A stretch of 64,000 nt of DNA from Rhyzopertha dominica. Its lineage: Eukaryota > Arthropoda > Insecta > Coleoptera > Bostrichidae. The stretch lies in contig QCXZ01000064.1 in assembly GCA_025024175.1 (NCBI GenBank), forward strand, positions 59,603,325-59,667,324. The letters are read 5' to 3'. Shown here in pieces: positions 22,622-33,400 of this stretch. The translations under genes were made by a program, and so were the position numbers. The notes below the pieces were generated by a model. That model ran no database searches. It was not told the DNA's origin and saw only the letters and a program-made list of their open reading frames with translations. Position 1 is the stretch's first letter, and the number at the start of each line of letters is the position of its first letter.

Positions 22622-23527
22622 TTAAGAGCCATTTAGCATAAACGCAGTAAAATTTGGGCTTGTTACAGGTCGATTATAGAATTGTGCGAAGGTAGTAGAT
22701 CTTTCGGACCATCCAGCTGCCTTCCGGATGGAATCTATATCTAGTCCTCTGCGCCGAGCTGCTGATGTAGATGCATGCCTGGTTGAGTGTGCTGAATAAG
22801 TTGTTGTGTCTATGCCTGCTGCTTCCAAAGTTCTTTTGATCCATCTTGATAGACTTTGTTTGGAAGCCCTACAAAAAGGTCTACGAGTGCTTAAAAATAA
22901 ATAATCTTCCTTCTCTCTAATTGATTCAGTGATTTTTAGATAGTCACATAAGCAAGTTGCTACACATAAAGCAGGATTATCCGTAAAAAAGGGTAATTCT
23001 AGACAAGGTTGAGGCCTGCCTGGGGCTGAAGTCTTAATAAGATCTGATATTAAAATAGTTACGCCCTCTGATGATCTGATAATCCCAGATAATTTAATTA
23101 AAGACAAAGTCTGCATGCGTTGAGCTGTAGTTAATGCTAATAATGTAATTAACTTTTTTGACAATTCCTGCAAAGGTAAATCTTGATTTGGAACTTTAGT
23201 TGCCAACAAATCTAGAACCCTCTGAGGGTCCCAAGTGAAAGAGTACCTGCATGAAGCTGGGCGTAATCTTGCAATACCCCTAAGGAACCTCTTAACCTCA
23301 GAATTATGGCTGATGTCAACCCTTAGAATAAGAGATAAGGCTGAACGGTGGGAATTAAAAGTTCCATACTTGCATGCAAAATTATCAAAAATATATTGCA
23401 AAAATAATATCACCTCCGACACTGATGCTGCAAAAGGATCTGTTTGCTGTTGAGCACAAAATTTCCACCATAGTTTGTAGGTTGTTTCATACTGCTTTAT
23501 AGTTGCAGCTGATAAGGAACTCATCAT
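22622..23527 (-). CDS. DIRS tyrosine recombinase
   Basis: Integrase of DIRS elements, which inserts a circular DNA intermediate by site-specific recombination rather than by a DDE reaction. The 301-residue frame is open. Visible phage-integrase-type catalytic residues are R in TTAQRMQTLSL, the H-x-x-R box in AHSTRHASTSAA, a W in AAGWSERSTTFA, and the nucleophilic Y in FAQFYNRP near the C-terminus. An N-terminal SAM-like core-binding region starts with ATIKQYETTYKLWWKFC. It lies just downstream of the RT gene in element sense, a 32-base gap apart; in DIRS elements the two commonly overlap, so the true start may be further upstream. It ends 180 bases before the internal complementary region. 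Confidence 0.92.
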   Translation of the reverse strand: MMSSLSAATIKQYETTYKLWWKFCAQQQTDPFAASVSEVILFLQYIFDNFACKYGTFNSHRSALSLILRVDISHNSEVKRFLRGIARLRPASCRYSFTWDPQRVLDLLATKVPNQDLPLQELSKKLITLLALTTAQRMQTLSLIKLSGIIRSSEGVTILISDLIKTSAPGRPQPCLELPFFTDNPALCVATCLCDYLKITESIREKEDYLFLSTRRPFCRASKQSLSRWIKRTLEAAGIDTTTYSAHSTRHASTSAARRRGLDIDSIRKAAGWSERSTTFAQFYNRPVTSPNFTAFMLNGS

Positions 23528-23559
23528 AGTTGAAATGGCATTTTCTGGAACTCCTTTTC

Positions 23560-25542
23560 CTAAGAACGCCTGCCTGATAATAGTCCGGCAACCAAGGTAA
23601 GGGATGATGAGAGTGGATGAGTCCTTCTGAAAGGAGACGAAAGCATGAATTCATCTGGACCCAGAAAGACTGGCTCTTCCTTTAATAATTTATTAAACAG
23701 AGGGTACCATGGCTGCGAAGGCCAAAATGGTACAACCATGATACCTTCCGCTCCCTCTGATACAATCTTATTCAGGGTTCTAAGTATGAGGGCAAAAGGA
23801 GGAAAAGCATAAAAGAAAATGTCTTTCCAAGGATACGTAAATGCATCAGTACCTACAGAATCAGGATCTAAATGCCACGAATAAAATTCAGAACACTTGG
23901 TGTTAATTCTTGATGCAAAAAGGTCTATAGAAGGAGTGCCAAACTTATTAATAATTATGTCAAAGAAATAAGATCCCAATTCCCATTCTGTTTCAATAGA
24001 AATCTTCCTCGATTCGAGGTCAGCCTGAATATTATCTTCAGATTTTATGTAAGCTGTAAGTAACCATATATCTCTACGTTCACACCACTGCCAAATTCTT
24101 TTTGCCAAATTTGATAATTCTGGGTATTGTATACTACCCATCTTCCTAATGTAGGCCAGAGCTGTTGAATTATCTACTCGAACCAGAATTCTGCAAGAAT
24201 TAAGTTTAGAGGCAAAACACTTTAGACCAAGGAAGACTGCAAGTAATTCCAAATAATTTATGTGTTTTTTGGCATCATCCAAATCCCACCAGCCATGGGT
24301 AGACAGGTTACCAGTAGATGCACCCCAACCTGTAGTACTAGCATCCGTAAAAATCTCCATATCGAAAAAATCCTGATTCAAGTTGTGACTGGAAGACAGA
24401 ATGTTCTTCTCCCACCACACCAAATCTTCAATTAAATAAAAAGGAAGTTTCATAGATTTATTAAAATTTTGTTGTGATAATTTTAATGCCAAAAACTTTT
24501 CTCTTTCTAGGCTTCTAGTGTACAGTAAGCCATATCTGACAGCTGGACAAGCAGCAATTAAAATTCCAATAAACTGAGCTAATTCTCTGATAGTACAACT
24601 TTTACCTAGAAGATTTTTAAAATGTAAAACCCTAGAAAGGATCTTATGACGTTTTGAATCTGGCAAGCTTAAGGACATGTCCATGGAATCAAAGATAAAC
24701 CCCAAAAATTTACATTGTCTAGAAGGGACTAATCTACTTTTTGTATAATTAATAATAAATCCCAAGGATTCTAGGAGTGAAACTGTATAACTGACATGTT
24801 TCGAACATTCATCATAAGAGTCTCCAATAANAANAAAGTCGTCTAAATAGACAACAACTGTAATACCTAATCTACGTAGATGAGATACTACAGGCTTCAT
24901 CACTTTAGTAAAGATAAAGGGTGCTAACGAAAACCCAAAGGGAAGGCAAGTGAATTCATATAGTGAATTGTTGAAAGAAAATCTAAAAAATTTTCTGTCC
25001 TTATTCAGAATAGGTATCATATAATATGCGTCCTTTAAATCTATAGATGCCATATAGGAGGAATGATGCAATAATCTGCTTACAGTTCTATAGTCCTCTA
25101 GTTTAAAGTGACTTGGATTTACATAGGCATTAAGGTTCTTAAGATTTAAAATGAATCTCTTTTTTCCATCAGGTTTAGTGACCAAAAAATAAGGCGACAG
25201 AAACTGACCTGAGCAGCTGGTACATTTGTTAATGACCCCCTGTTCCAGTAAGGAACAAATACTAATGCTCGTGTCCTGAATTTCTTTTTCAGACAAACGC
25301 CTAGAACGAAAGTTCTGAGTCTTAGGTAACGGATGTTGAAAAGGAATTTTAAAACCCTGAATCCATTGTAAAACCAGAGGATTAGAAGGTAAATTTAACC
25401 ATTGATCATAAAAGCCTCTTAGTCTGCCTGCATAACAGGTACTTACAGCTACTTGCGACCCCTCCTTGGATAACTGTCTCTCTCCCTCCTGACTTTGAAC
25501 GACCTTCTGGAGGATGGCCCGTCGGTTCTCGCTTCCCTCCAT
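23560..25542 (-). CDS. DIRS reverse transcriptase / RNase H
   Basis: A 660-residue open frame. It has reverse transcriptase with RFILNLKNLNAYV, motif A SIDLKDAYYMIPI, motif B FGFSLAPFIFTKV and active site VVVYLDDF. RNase H follows with catalytic acids in EIFTDASTTGWGAS, NYLELLAVFLG and VRVDNSTALAYI. The C-terminal part has the DIRS-typical DLFASRINTKCSEFYSW and VVPFWPSQPWYPL. Two unresolved bases (24832, 24835) fall just after the YLDD box but cause no frame break. The frame begins after a degraded gag C-terminus, so the first 40 or so residues may really belong to gag. Catalytic residues all look intact. Confidence 0.92.
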   Translation of the reverse strand: MEGSENRRAILQKVVQSQEGERQLSKEGSQVAVSTCYAGRLRGFYDQWLNLPSNPLVLQWIQGFKIPFQHPLPKTQNFRSRRLSEKEIQDTSISICSLLEQGVINKCTSCSGQFLSPYFLVTKPDGKKRFILNLKNLNAYVNPSHFKLEDYRTVSRLLHHSSYMASIDLKDAYYMIPILNKDRKFFRFSFNNSLYEFTCLPFGFSLAPFIFTKVMKPVVSHLRRLGITVVVYLDDFXXIGDSYDECSKHVSYTVSLLESLGFIINYTKSRLVPSRQCKFLGFIFDSMDMSLSLPDSKRHKILSRVLHFKNLLGKSCTIRELAQFIGILIAACPAVRYGLLYTRSLEREKFLALKLSQQNFNKSMKLPFYLIEDLVWWEKNILSSSHNLNQDFFDMEIFTDASTTGWGASTGNLSTHGWWDLDDAKKHINYLELLAVFLGLKCFASKLNSCRILVRVDNSTALAYIRKMGSIQYPELSNLAKRIWQWCERRDIWLLTAYIKSEDNIQADLESRKISIETEWELGSYFFDIIINKFGTPSIDLFASRINTKCSEFYSWHLDPDSVGTDAFTYPWKDIFFYAFPPFALILRTLNKIVSEGAEGIMVVPFWPSQPWYPLFNKLLKEEPVFLGPDEFMLSSPFRRTHPLSSSLTLVAGLLSGRRS

Positions 25543-25818
25543 CTGCGAGAAGGGCCCCTCCGGTTTAAAGTCCTATCCACCGCAGAATGCACTCTACCAG
25601 TGTTGTTGCGTGGTTTAAAAGNGGTTGCTGAGCCCTGGGTCTTCAGTTCCTTACTAGTTTTCTCAACAGCCCTTGCTGCTTTAATGCGGTCTGATAAATC
25701 ATTTCCAAAAAGATTCTAAAGCTTTTAACCGCTTTGAAAGTTCCCTTCTGGACAGAAGATGATCCGGAGACGGAGATCGGGATCTTTTATCTCGTCTATG
25801 TTTTCCCATGGCTAGAGC
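25543..25818 (-). pseudogene. DIRS gag remnant, internally deleted
   Basis: On the minus strand a start near 25810 reads MGKHRRDKRSRSPSPDHLL, the basic, serine/arginine-rich beginning common in DIRS gag proteins. After about 36 codons it shifts to a different frame reading NDLSDRIKAARAVEKTSKEL and NNTGRVHSAVDRTL, which resembles a gag C-terminus. The large middle of gag is absent, and an N sits at 25622. Confidence 0.65.
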
Positions 25819-26108
25819 AAACGAAGATGTTAGATGAAAAATAAACTTACCGCTGTGCAAACCTGTTAATACCACCAAGCACAAAAAGCGAATGACGTGG
25901 TGCGGAAGTGGCTCCGGGTTGCCCAGCACGGAACCAGGAATTTTGTTCTCTTTAAACCTTGTGATCCACCTAGCGACAATTAGCGGTACTACTAGTGAAA
26001 TTACAGTGATCTTGAGAGCGAGATGCCGTAATATAATTATTATTATCTCTACTCGAGGGACTTAAGTCCCTCCTAAAATATTATGTTAGCTACGCCTATG
26101 GCAATATA

Positions 26109-27453
26109 TAGTGGATACAATGTTCTCGGGCATTTATTTTTGTTCATTTTAGTTTCATTTTGTATAAAAAAACTCCCATCTTCTATATTTCCCACAAACA
26201 TCAATACCTTAGTTAGCTGAAAACGGATAATTTGTTTGGTTTGGGAGGGGCTTGACCGAACTGAGCGGAAGATTTATCACTGTAAACCCTAAAATACTGA
26301 AAAAAGCATAAAAATTTTTATTATGCTTATTAAACTCATACAGCGGATAGCCTTTTGCATATTCACAATTAATTTCTCATTATTATTATGTATAGAGGGT
26401 CAGAATATGTGAGAAATACGATAAGCATAAATAATACACATAAAATAAAGACGATTGTTTAAATAAACTTATATGCTAGCAGGCACAGGTCTTTAAAGTA
26501 CCCAAATGTAGTTGACCATTTTTGGTAATTGTTAATGGATACTTAGAAACGAAAAATTGAAAATTTCATGAAATTCAAGCAAGAAGAAGATGCATTTTTA
26601 GCGTACCTCAACTGTTAAAACCTCTGGAGTGTCTATTTTTAAGTATTTTCTTCGATTTAAAAATTGTGTCTGATAGGAAATTTAATTCGTAAACTTTTTT
26701 GGCTCTTGTAAAATTTCGTTTAAACGCATAGTTTTGATAAAAAAAATAAAAAGTTAAACTTTATTATTTTACTAAACACACTGCCTACTCATACTAGCAG
26801 GTTGTTTACAAAATGAGACAAATAAAATTATGACATTTTGTTAACTAACCTTAAGATCACATACTCATTACAACTCAATACGTAAAGAAAATATGTGGCC
26901 TTCTTTTTGTGATTTCATTATCAAAATGAATAAACCGAGCTTTTGTACAAGATTTTGCAAGTATTTAAACATCCTGTAATTATGTAATATGTTCATAACA
27001 TATATTTAAAATGATTTCATAAACTAACTGTTGTATAGCACTTATTAATAAAACAGGGTGCTTGCTTAAACTAGAAAGCTGCTTAAAGAACTGATTCAAT
27101 AATAATAATTACTATGTTTTACTTATACAACATTCGAAACCCGTTGTAAAACATTTCAACAGTCTGTTCGATGTATAAAGCACGGGCGATGGCAATCAAA
27201 CTACGTATTTCCTGGAGTGGATGAAAAGTACACAGAATTAAATCGTTTCGACAATCGATTAGTGCGGCCAGTACGAGCAGATATCAGCAAAACTGAATCG
27301 TTCTTCAGAGTGTATGTCATTTCCAGAGAATGAATTGGATATTCGTTAATAGTGTAATGATTTGGTGTATTTATGGTTCACTAACACTCAAAATAAGCTT
27401 AGAGAGAATTTTATTAAATACTGTGTTAATTTTCGCAATTCTATCGTGCAAAA
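26109..27453. other. Intergenic, no gene recognised
   Basis: AT-rich sequence downstream of UGT-A and the hAT/DIRS block. Contains nothing I can assign. Confidence 0.5.
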
Positions 27454-30400
27454 TCAAACACTTTTCTTGATTTTGTGTTCCGGCACTATGCTATAACGTT
27501 TCTCCTTCTTTCTTCTAAACATTTTCAGTACAATGCGGAATGTTTTACATAATATTAATATTGTAACGACGGCTATGGCGCTCATGAATACCACAATGTC
27601 TAACAGGAAATGTTGGTAAAGCGCTAGTTCCATTCCTGCATTCTTTAGGTGCGCTGCTCCTTTGAACTCGACAACGTGCTCTATCCAAAACATTGCGTGG
27701 CTTAGAGGCGGCACTGCCTGGTTTTTAAGAAGCCTGGATCGCATTCTTGCATTATACGAGTAGCTAAAACAGAATTAGAGTTTTTTAATATTTGTTTGGC
27801 CTGTTTTATAGTATCACACTGACAGTTCTGTACTGGTTGATTCACAAATAGATGAGATTAAAAGTGTAATCCAAAATAACAAAATTATCCCGATATCCTT
27901 ATCAAAACTTCAAATCTTTCGCTTGAGGAAAAGTAGTTTTTACTGTTTGTGATTGCAAGATACCTAAATTTTACGTAGATGCCACATCTCACCAGTCTCC
28001 CACTCAAAACAGTAGTGTTATTTGTTAAAGCCCAACGAATTCCAGATGAAGGTTCTTTCCAACAAGAAATGGTTATAGCAATAATAATATTTGGTCAATT
28101 TTTAATAAAAGTGCTCGTCCAAGTCCAAGTCAATGCCCAATCACCACAAGTAATTAAAGTTGAGTTTGCCTCATGTAGAAAGCACGATGTTTTAGTTGTT
28201 CATAGAACGAGGGCCGGCGAGCCCGGCACAGACGGTACAAATATACCGGGGCCCGGGCTAAACCAGGGGCCCGGCGAAGCCCTAATTCATAGTCATAGTC
28301 GTGAATAAAAAAAATTGCTATGAATTTGATAAATAGCATCATGAAGTGTGAAGATTATTATATAGGGTGTCAATGACATTCAAGTCAAGTCAAGTAAACA
28401 AGTGGTCTCACAGACATTTTGTCTATCTTTAACAAAGAGCTAGCCTATTATAAAAATTCTTCTGAGTATTAAAATATATACGGTACCTGCTAGAAACAAG
28501 GAAACCTATTTAAAAAAAAAAATTAAAATAAATCTTTTTCGAAGAATTTTATTGAATTTGCATTCCTTCAACAATGGATTTTTTTAGTAATGACATCTTT
28601 CTCTTTGTTTGTTAAAAGGTTTTGCTGGTACATTCTTTATGAAAGAATAATCGAATCATTGAACTGATTGGTGAATATTTGTAAATCAATGAAAACCGGT
28701 AAATGGAGGATTTCTCACGAGTTATCTAATAAAGATTTGGTTTTAGCTTTAGTTTCTTTCTTATTTTTTTGCTTCATTTTGTGCTACTAGCCTACATATC
28801 AATCTCTATCCTGTGGTGTTCATGTTTTCGTATTTTTTTCAGGCTTCTTTCTTTGTTTTGATTTCCTCTTTAATTTCTTCTGTCCCCCAGTTTGTTCTTT
28901 TAAATTTTGTATTAACCATTTTTTTCTCCGCATACCCCTTTTGCTGTTTTTTTTTTTATTATTTATTTTACTGTATTCCAGTTTATTGTTGTTCCTTTTT
29001 GTTCTTCTCTTTCTAATTATCTATTTTAGCAGGTTTTGTGCCCTTCCTTGAACGTATTATCTTTCAGCTTGTTTATGTCTATTTTTCTGTTATTACCTAC
29101 CTTTCCCAGTTTAATCTTTGCCACTAATAATTTGTGCTATGTTCTTAATTTAACACTTCTGAAGACTCCCACCTCTTCTATTTGTTGTCTTATTTCCTTA
29201 TTGTGCCATGATGTAATCTACGATGCTCATGGCGTCTCTTCCCTCTGATACAAAGGTCCATTTGAGGATACTTTTATGAGCGTACCATGTATATCCATAT
29301 TGGACGGCTATTAGGCTATTGATACAAAATATTCTGTCTCCAGCCTCATTCACCAATCAGTTAGGGTAATGTAATATGACATAAGGTAAATGTAGGAAAT
29401 GTATTTATTGGGAATCCCTAGTCCAAGCCAATCAGGTCCGAGCCCTGTGGTTTTTTACATTTACATATAGCTATTTTGTTGCTTTAATTTACGAATTTGC
29501 CATACTTAAAAAGGCCTGAAAAGGATTTGTTCATTTACATATAGTTGTTTTATTGTTTTTAATTACGAAAATTAAGAAAAAGGTGTAGCAGTCATAGATG
29601 CTTTGTTGTTCCAAATAAATACTGTACTATATTTTCAGTAAATGTTTCTTAGTTAATTTTATTTCCTATTCCTCTTATCAAAAAAACTAATTTCGCCCTC
29701 AAATGTGCTATAGGTGTAATGACTTCATTTTGGTGGATTTCGGTCGGGTTATTGCATAGCAAATGAGGCGCTTAAAGGCAAAGGGGTGTAGGTGAAATTC
29801 ATGCGATTTTGAGTCAAGTTAAGATTTGGTGAGCTTCACGTCGCTTAAAGTCTTTTATGACTATACCTATTCTATTCGAAATTTCTTTTGAGTCAAGAAT
29901 CTGATACATAAGTTGGCCTGGCAAATAGAGGAAAAACATACAAATCGATTCGTGTAGTTATCTCTGAAATTGAAAGAAATCCCTTTGCCTTTAAGCGCCT
30001 CAATTGTATTACGAGTATTTCACAGTTATTAGTTGTTAGTGTACCGATATTTTACTAGATCCGCTATGACTTCTGACCGCACAGGCTGGACCAAGTGTCA
30101 GAACACTAACAATCATAGGCTAGACCTAATACGAAAATGTAATGCAAAAAATTGAGGCCAAAAATGACGTCGCAATGTGCGTAGGCCTAACACCAATATT
30201 AAACTTTCAGTTTACTTCTCCTTTTGGCCCTAGGGCCCGCCTTGCGACTAGTACCGGGGCCCGGTAATGCTCTCGCCGGCCCTGCATAGAACATAATAAT
30301 TTAGACAAAATTCTATGTTCTACTACAGATAAAGTACATTTAGAAAGCGCAGGTAAACACAAAATTACTTGTTCTTGCGGTACGTGTTACACAGAAGAAA

Positions 30401-33400
30401 AGTAAGGACACGTTTGAAAGAACACGTATGTGGTGTTAGGTCACAATAGATAGATAAATTTTCCGTAGCTGGATACTCATACTGAACTAAATATATGATT
30501 GATAAAATAAAAAATTTACATAGAGAAAAATATTATTACAAACCTACAAAATTTCTAGAAATGCAAATAACGTTAATAGGCATTATGAGTTAGGTGATAT
30601 TTGGAAGGCTTTTTTGTAGTCTTCTTTTATCAAGTAATTCGTGTATATTCAGTAGGGAGGATGAAGCTTTTAATGAAATTACCTGCTGTTACTCAAAATT
30701 TCACCGACGGCAATTACTAGTTTGTTTCCGGTCAACCCTGTCATACTAATTTCACTACCAACCCCATTGGCTACCAGTACAGCTGCCAATGAATTCTGTT
30801 CCCCAAACCATGGCACACATATCACTGGAACTCCGTGATGTGTGGCTTCTATAGCACTAAAGATATCGCAGTGGCTTACGAGAAGCTTTACCTTTGGGTG
30901 TGCTACAAAAGATTTACTAAAATTTGTGCATTGAAGCGCGCAGTGCTCACCTAAAATATCGTTCCGTGGTAGCAGTTGGCCAGTTTTGATGTTTGGAAAC
31001 GTGGAATCTTCTTCGGCGTCCCACTTAGCAATTACGCGTAACGGTAGTTGCGACAGTGATTGGAACAGGTCATCCAATTGCGATTGTGACAGCAAATGTG
31101 GTTCTAAATTGAAGTAAATTGCACCCTGCGTTGCATCATCTAGAAATGCTTTCAGTTCCTAGATGAAAAAGATATAGAGAGTGATTAGATTTAGAGGAAA
31201 AATTAAAAGCTTCTAAAAATAGGTAAACTTTTGGTTTCAGGGGGTAATAGAAGATAAACACATTTTTAATTGGATTATGTTTTCTGATGAAACGACTTTT
31301 GCCTCAATGGTAATGCGAATAGACATAATTGTAGATATTGGTCGGATACAAATCCACATTGGATGGAACAGGTCCACACACAACACCTTCAGAAAGTGAA
31401 TGTTTGGTGTGGTATTATTGGGCCTTCTTTGATCGATTGAAATTTGAATGCGGTCAGGTATTTACAGCTCCTGCGCGAACACATTATACCAGAACTTATT
31501 CGTCTGTTCAGTAATTATGAAAATTCTGCGCGCCATTCTGAACAGATATGTTTTCAGCAAGATGGTGCACCGCCCCATTTTGCAGTCAACGTTCATGGAT
31601 ATTTAAACGCAATATTTCTAGACAGATGGATTGGTAGGCGCGGAGCGATGGGATTACCAGCACGTTCCCCTGATCTGACGCCGCTTGATTTTTTCATGTG
31701 GGGGTATCTGAAAAATCGTATTTATGCTGTTCGGCCACATAATGCAGAAGATTTAAAATAATTTTGAGCATGTAAATCTAAAAGATACAGCATTTTTCAC
31801 GGAATCATGTTTTTCTTTATTACTTTTTGGGTATCCGATTTGCAGTAAATTGATCAAACTAGAACAATTAGAAAGCCGAATGTTGGACGAAGAAAATCTT
31901 TTTTTATTATCACGATGGCGCCCCACTGCATTACACAGTTAATGTACTGTAACGGACGGTACAGACCAACGACCCGGGTTTCGTGTATTTTCAAAACCTG
32001 AGATATTCTCATGGAAACTGAGGAACAGCAGTACCCGCGTATGTGCGATTTTATTATACACCTTTTGTAATAAAAGTAAGGAAATGGAAACGAACGTGCC
32101 GATGAGTTGATTGCCATAGTGTTCTCACCGATGGTGTAATTTTGCGACGTGAGAACCAACCGCGAGTATTGCTGTTCCGGCAAAATTTGCGATGGGTTCC
32201 AGATTCCCTCAAAAGATCTCAAAATCAGTTCCCTAGTAACCGTCGTCGCGTAAACTTTAAATCGAACATTTCAGTTGTAAGTTTTATTAAGTTTTTGTCG
32301 CGTACTAAAGTATCAAAGTGGGCTAAGTTTTTCGTTTAGGACGATACGGATTTACCCTTTCTTGGATAATTCACATCGAGGGACTTGCTTTTGGGTATCG
32401 TTAAACTTTTCATTTCGGTAATTATTGTTTGTATTTGTTTTCCAAATTTCAAGTAAATTTAGCTTGGTTTGGTCAGTTCCAGTAACGTAATTAACAACGA
32501 TTTAAAAGAAATACTGGATAATTGCTATATGTTCCTACGACAGTTTTCACATTTGTTCTTTATATGTATCAATCGTAATTCTTTAGTCATCTTGTTTGTC
32601 TGATAATTTTCTTTCATCGAGTTTATCAATAAATTTAAGTAAAGTCAGAAATCGGTGTTTAATTTATTAAAAGAGCTAAGTAAACTTCGTGCTTCGAAGG
32701 TATCTCTCGTCCCGAAGAGAAGATCAACGTGGGGAGTTAGCCCCTACTTAAATTTCTACACTCCGGTGTAGTGGTGGCAGCGAACGCTATCCAAAGACAG
32801 AGTTCAGAGGGTAACAGTACGAATCGGTTAAATCATAGATTTTCTAAGTGTGGAACAACTGAAGCTCCGCCACGACCACCAAATTTTTAATGGTTTACAA
32901 AACACAACCTTTTCTATTTCATTTGTCTGCACGCGATGTTAACCCTTACCTGTGGTAGTTCTTTGGGTCTTTGAACGTGGAATCCTCCAATCGGTATAAC
33001 GTTAGGCACTACAGGCCTGGGGCTCTCAAAGCTGAAATGACCATTCGACATCACTAGAGCAATCTGCTTCCTTAACTCGTTCACGCTCGGTGGATTTTTC
33101 AGAACCTTCTTCAAAATCTCATCCTGTACTGCCTGATTCTTCCAGTTTATTTGATATTCGTAATACAACCCATTTATGGTATTCCTCAGTCGTTGGAAAA
33201 AGCCCATACGGTCGGTGAGAGGCAGACCAATAATCGGAACATAGGCAAACGGTGCTGGGTTGCCAACTGAGTTTAAAAAATTCGTACCGTAAGGGGCCAG
33301 CAACACCACGGGAGCTGCGAAGACGTAACCAAATACTAGATTTGCGTCGTTCATAAACCAGTCGAGGATTATTACGTCAAACGTGCTCTTGAACCTTAAT

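Larger units (their letters stand above)
22078..26037 (-). mobile_element. DIRS-type tyrosine-recombinase retrotransposon
   Basis: About 3.96 kb on the minus strand. Order in element sense: 5' inverted repeat (26037-25886), gag remnant, RT/RNase H gene, tyrosine recombinase gene, internal complementary region (about 22438-22319), 3' inverted repeat (22271-22078). The internal region fuses complements of both outer ends (22078-22150, and the outer about 50 bp of the right repeat), which is the hallmark of DIRS elements replicating through a circle. No target duplication, as expected. The gag gene is largely deleted, so the copy is probably non-autonomous. Confidence 0.92.
21886..26100. mobile_element. 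hAT-like element hosting a DIRS retrotransposon
   Basis: Flanked by the 8-bp direct repeat GCAATATA (21878-21885 and 26101-26108), the target size of the hAT superfamily. The ends are inverted: CATGGGCTTAGCTA at 21886 against CATAGGCGTAGCTA read from 26100. No hAT transposase is visible; nearly all of the interior is the DIRS insertion, so the host was a short non-autonomous element. Confidence 0.7.

Noticed and set aside
28740..29250. Hydrophobic open frames (67 and 70 codons) that look like membrane proteins
   Set aside because: They come from a T-rich stretch inside a hAT element; poly-T reads as Phe/Leu/Ser. No supporting features.
32770..32784. LTR retrotransposon primer-binding site as proof of a full element
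   Set aside because: No partner LTR, gag or pol nearby; kept only as a low-confidence solo LTR.
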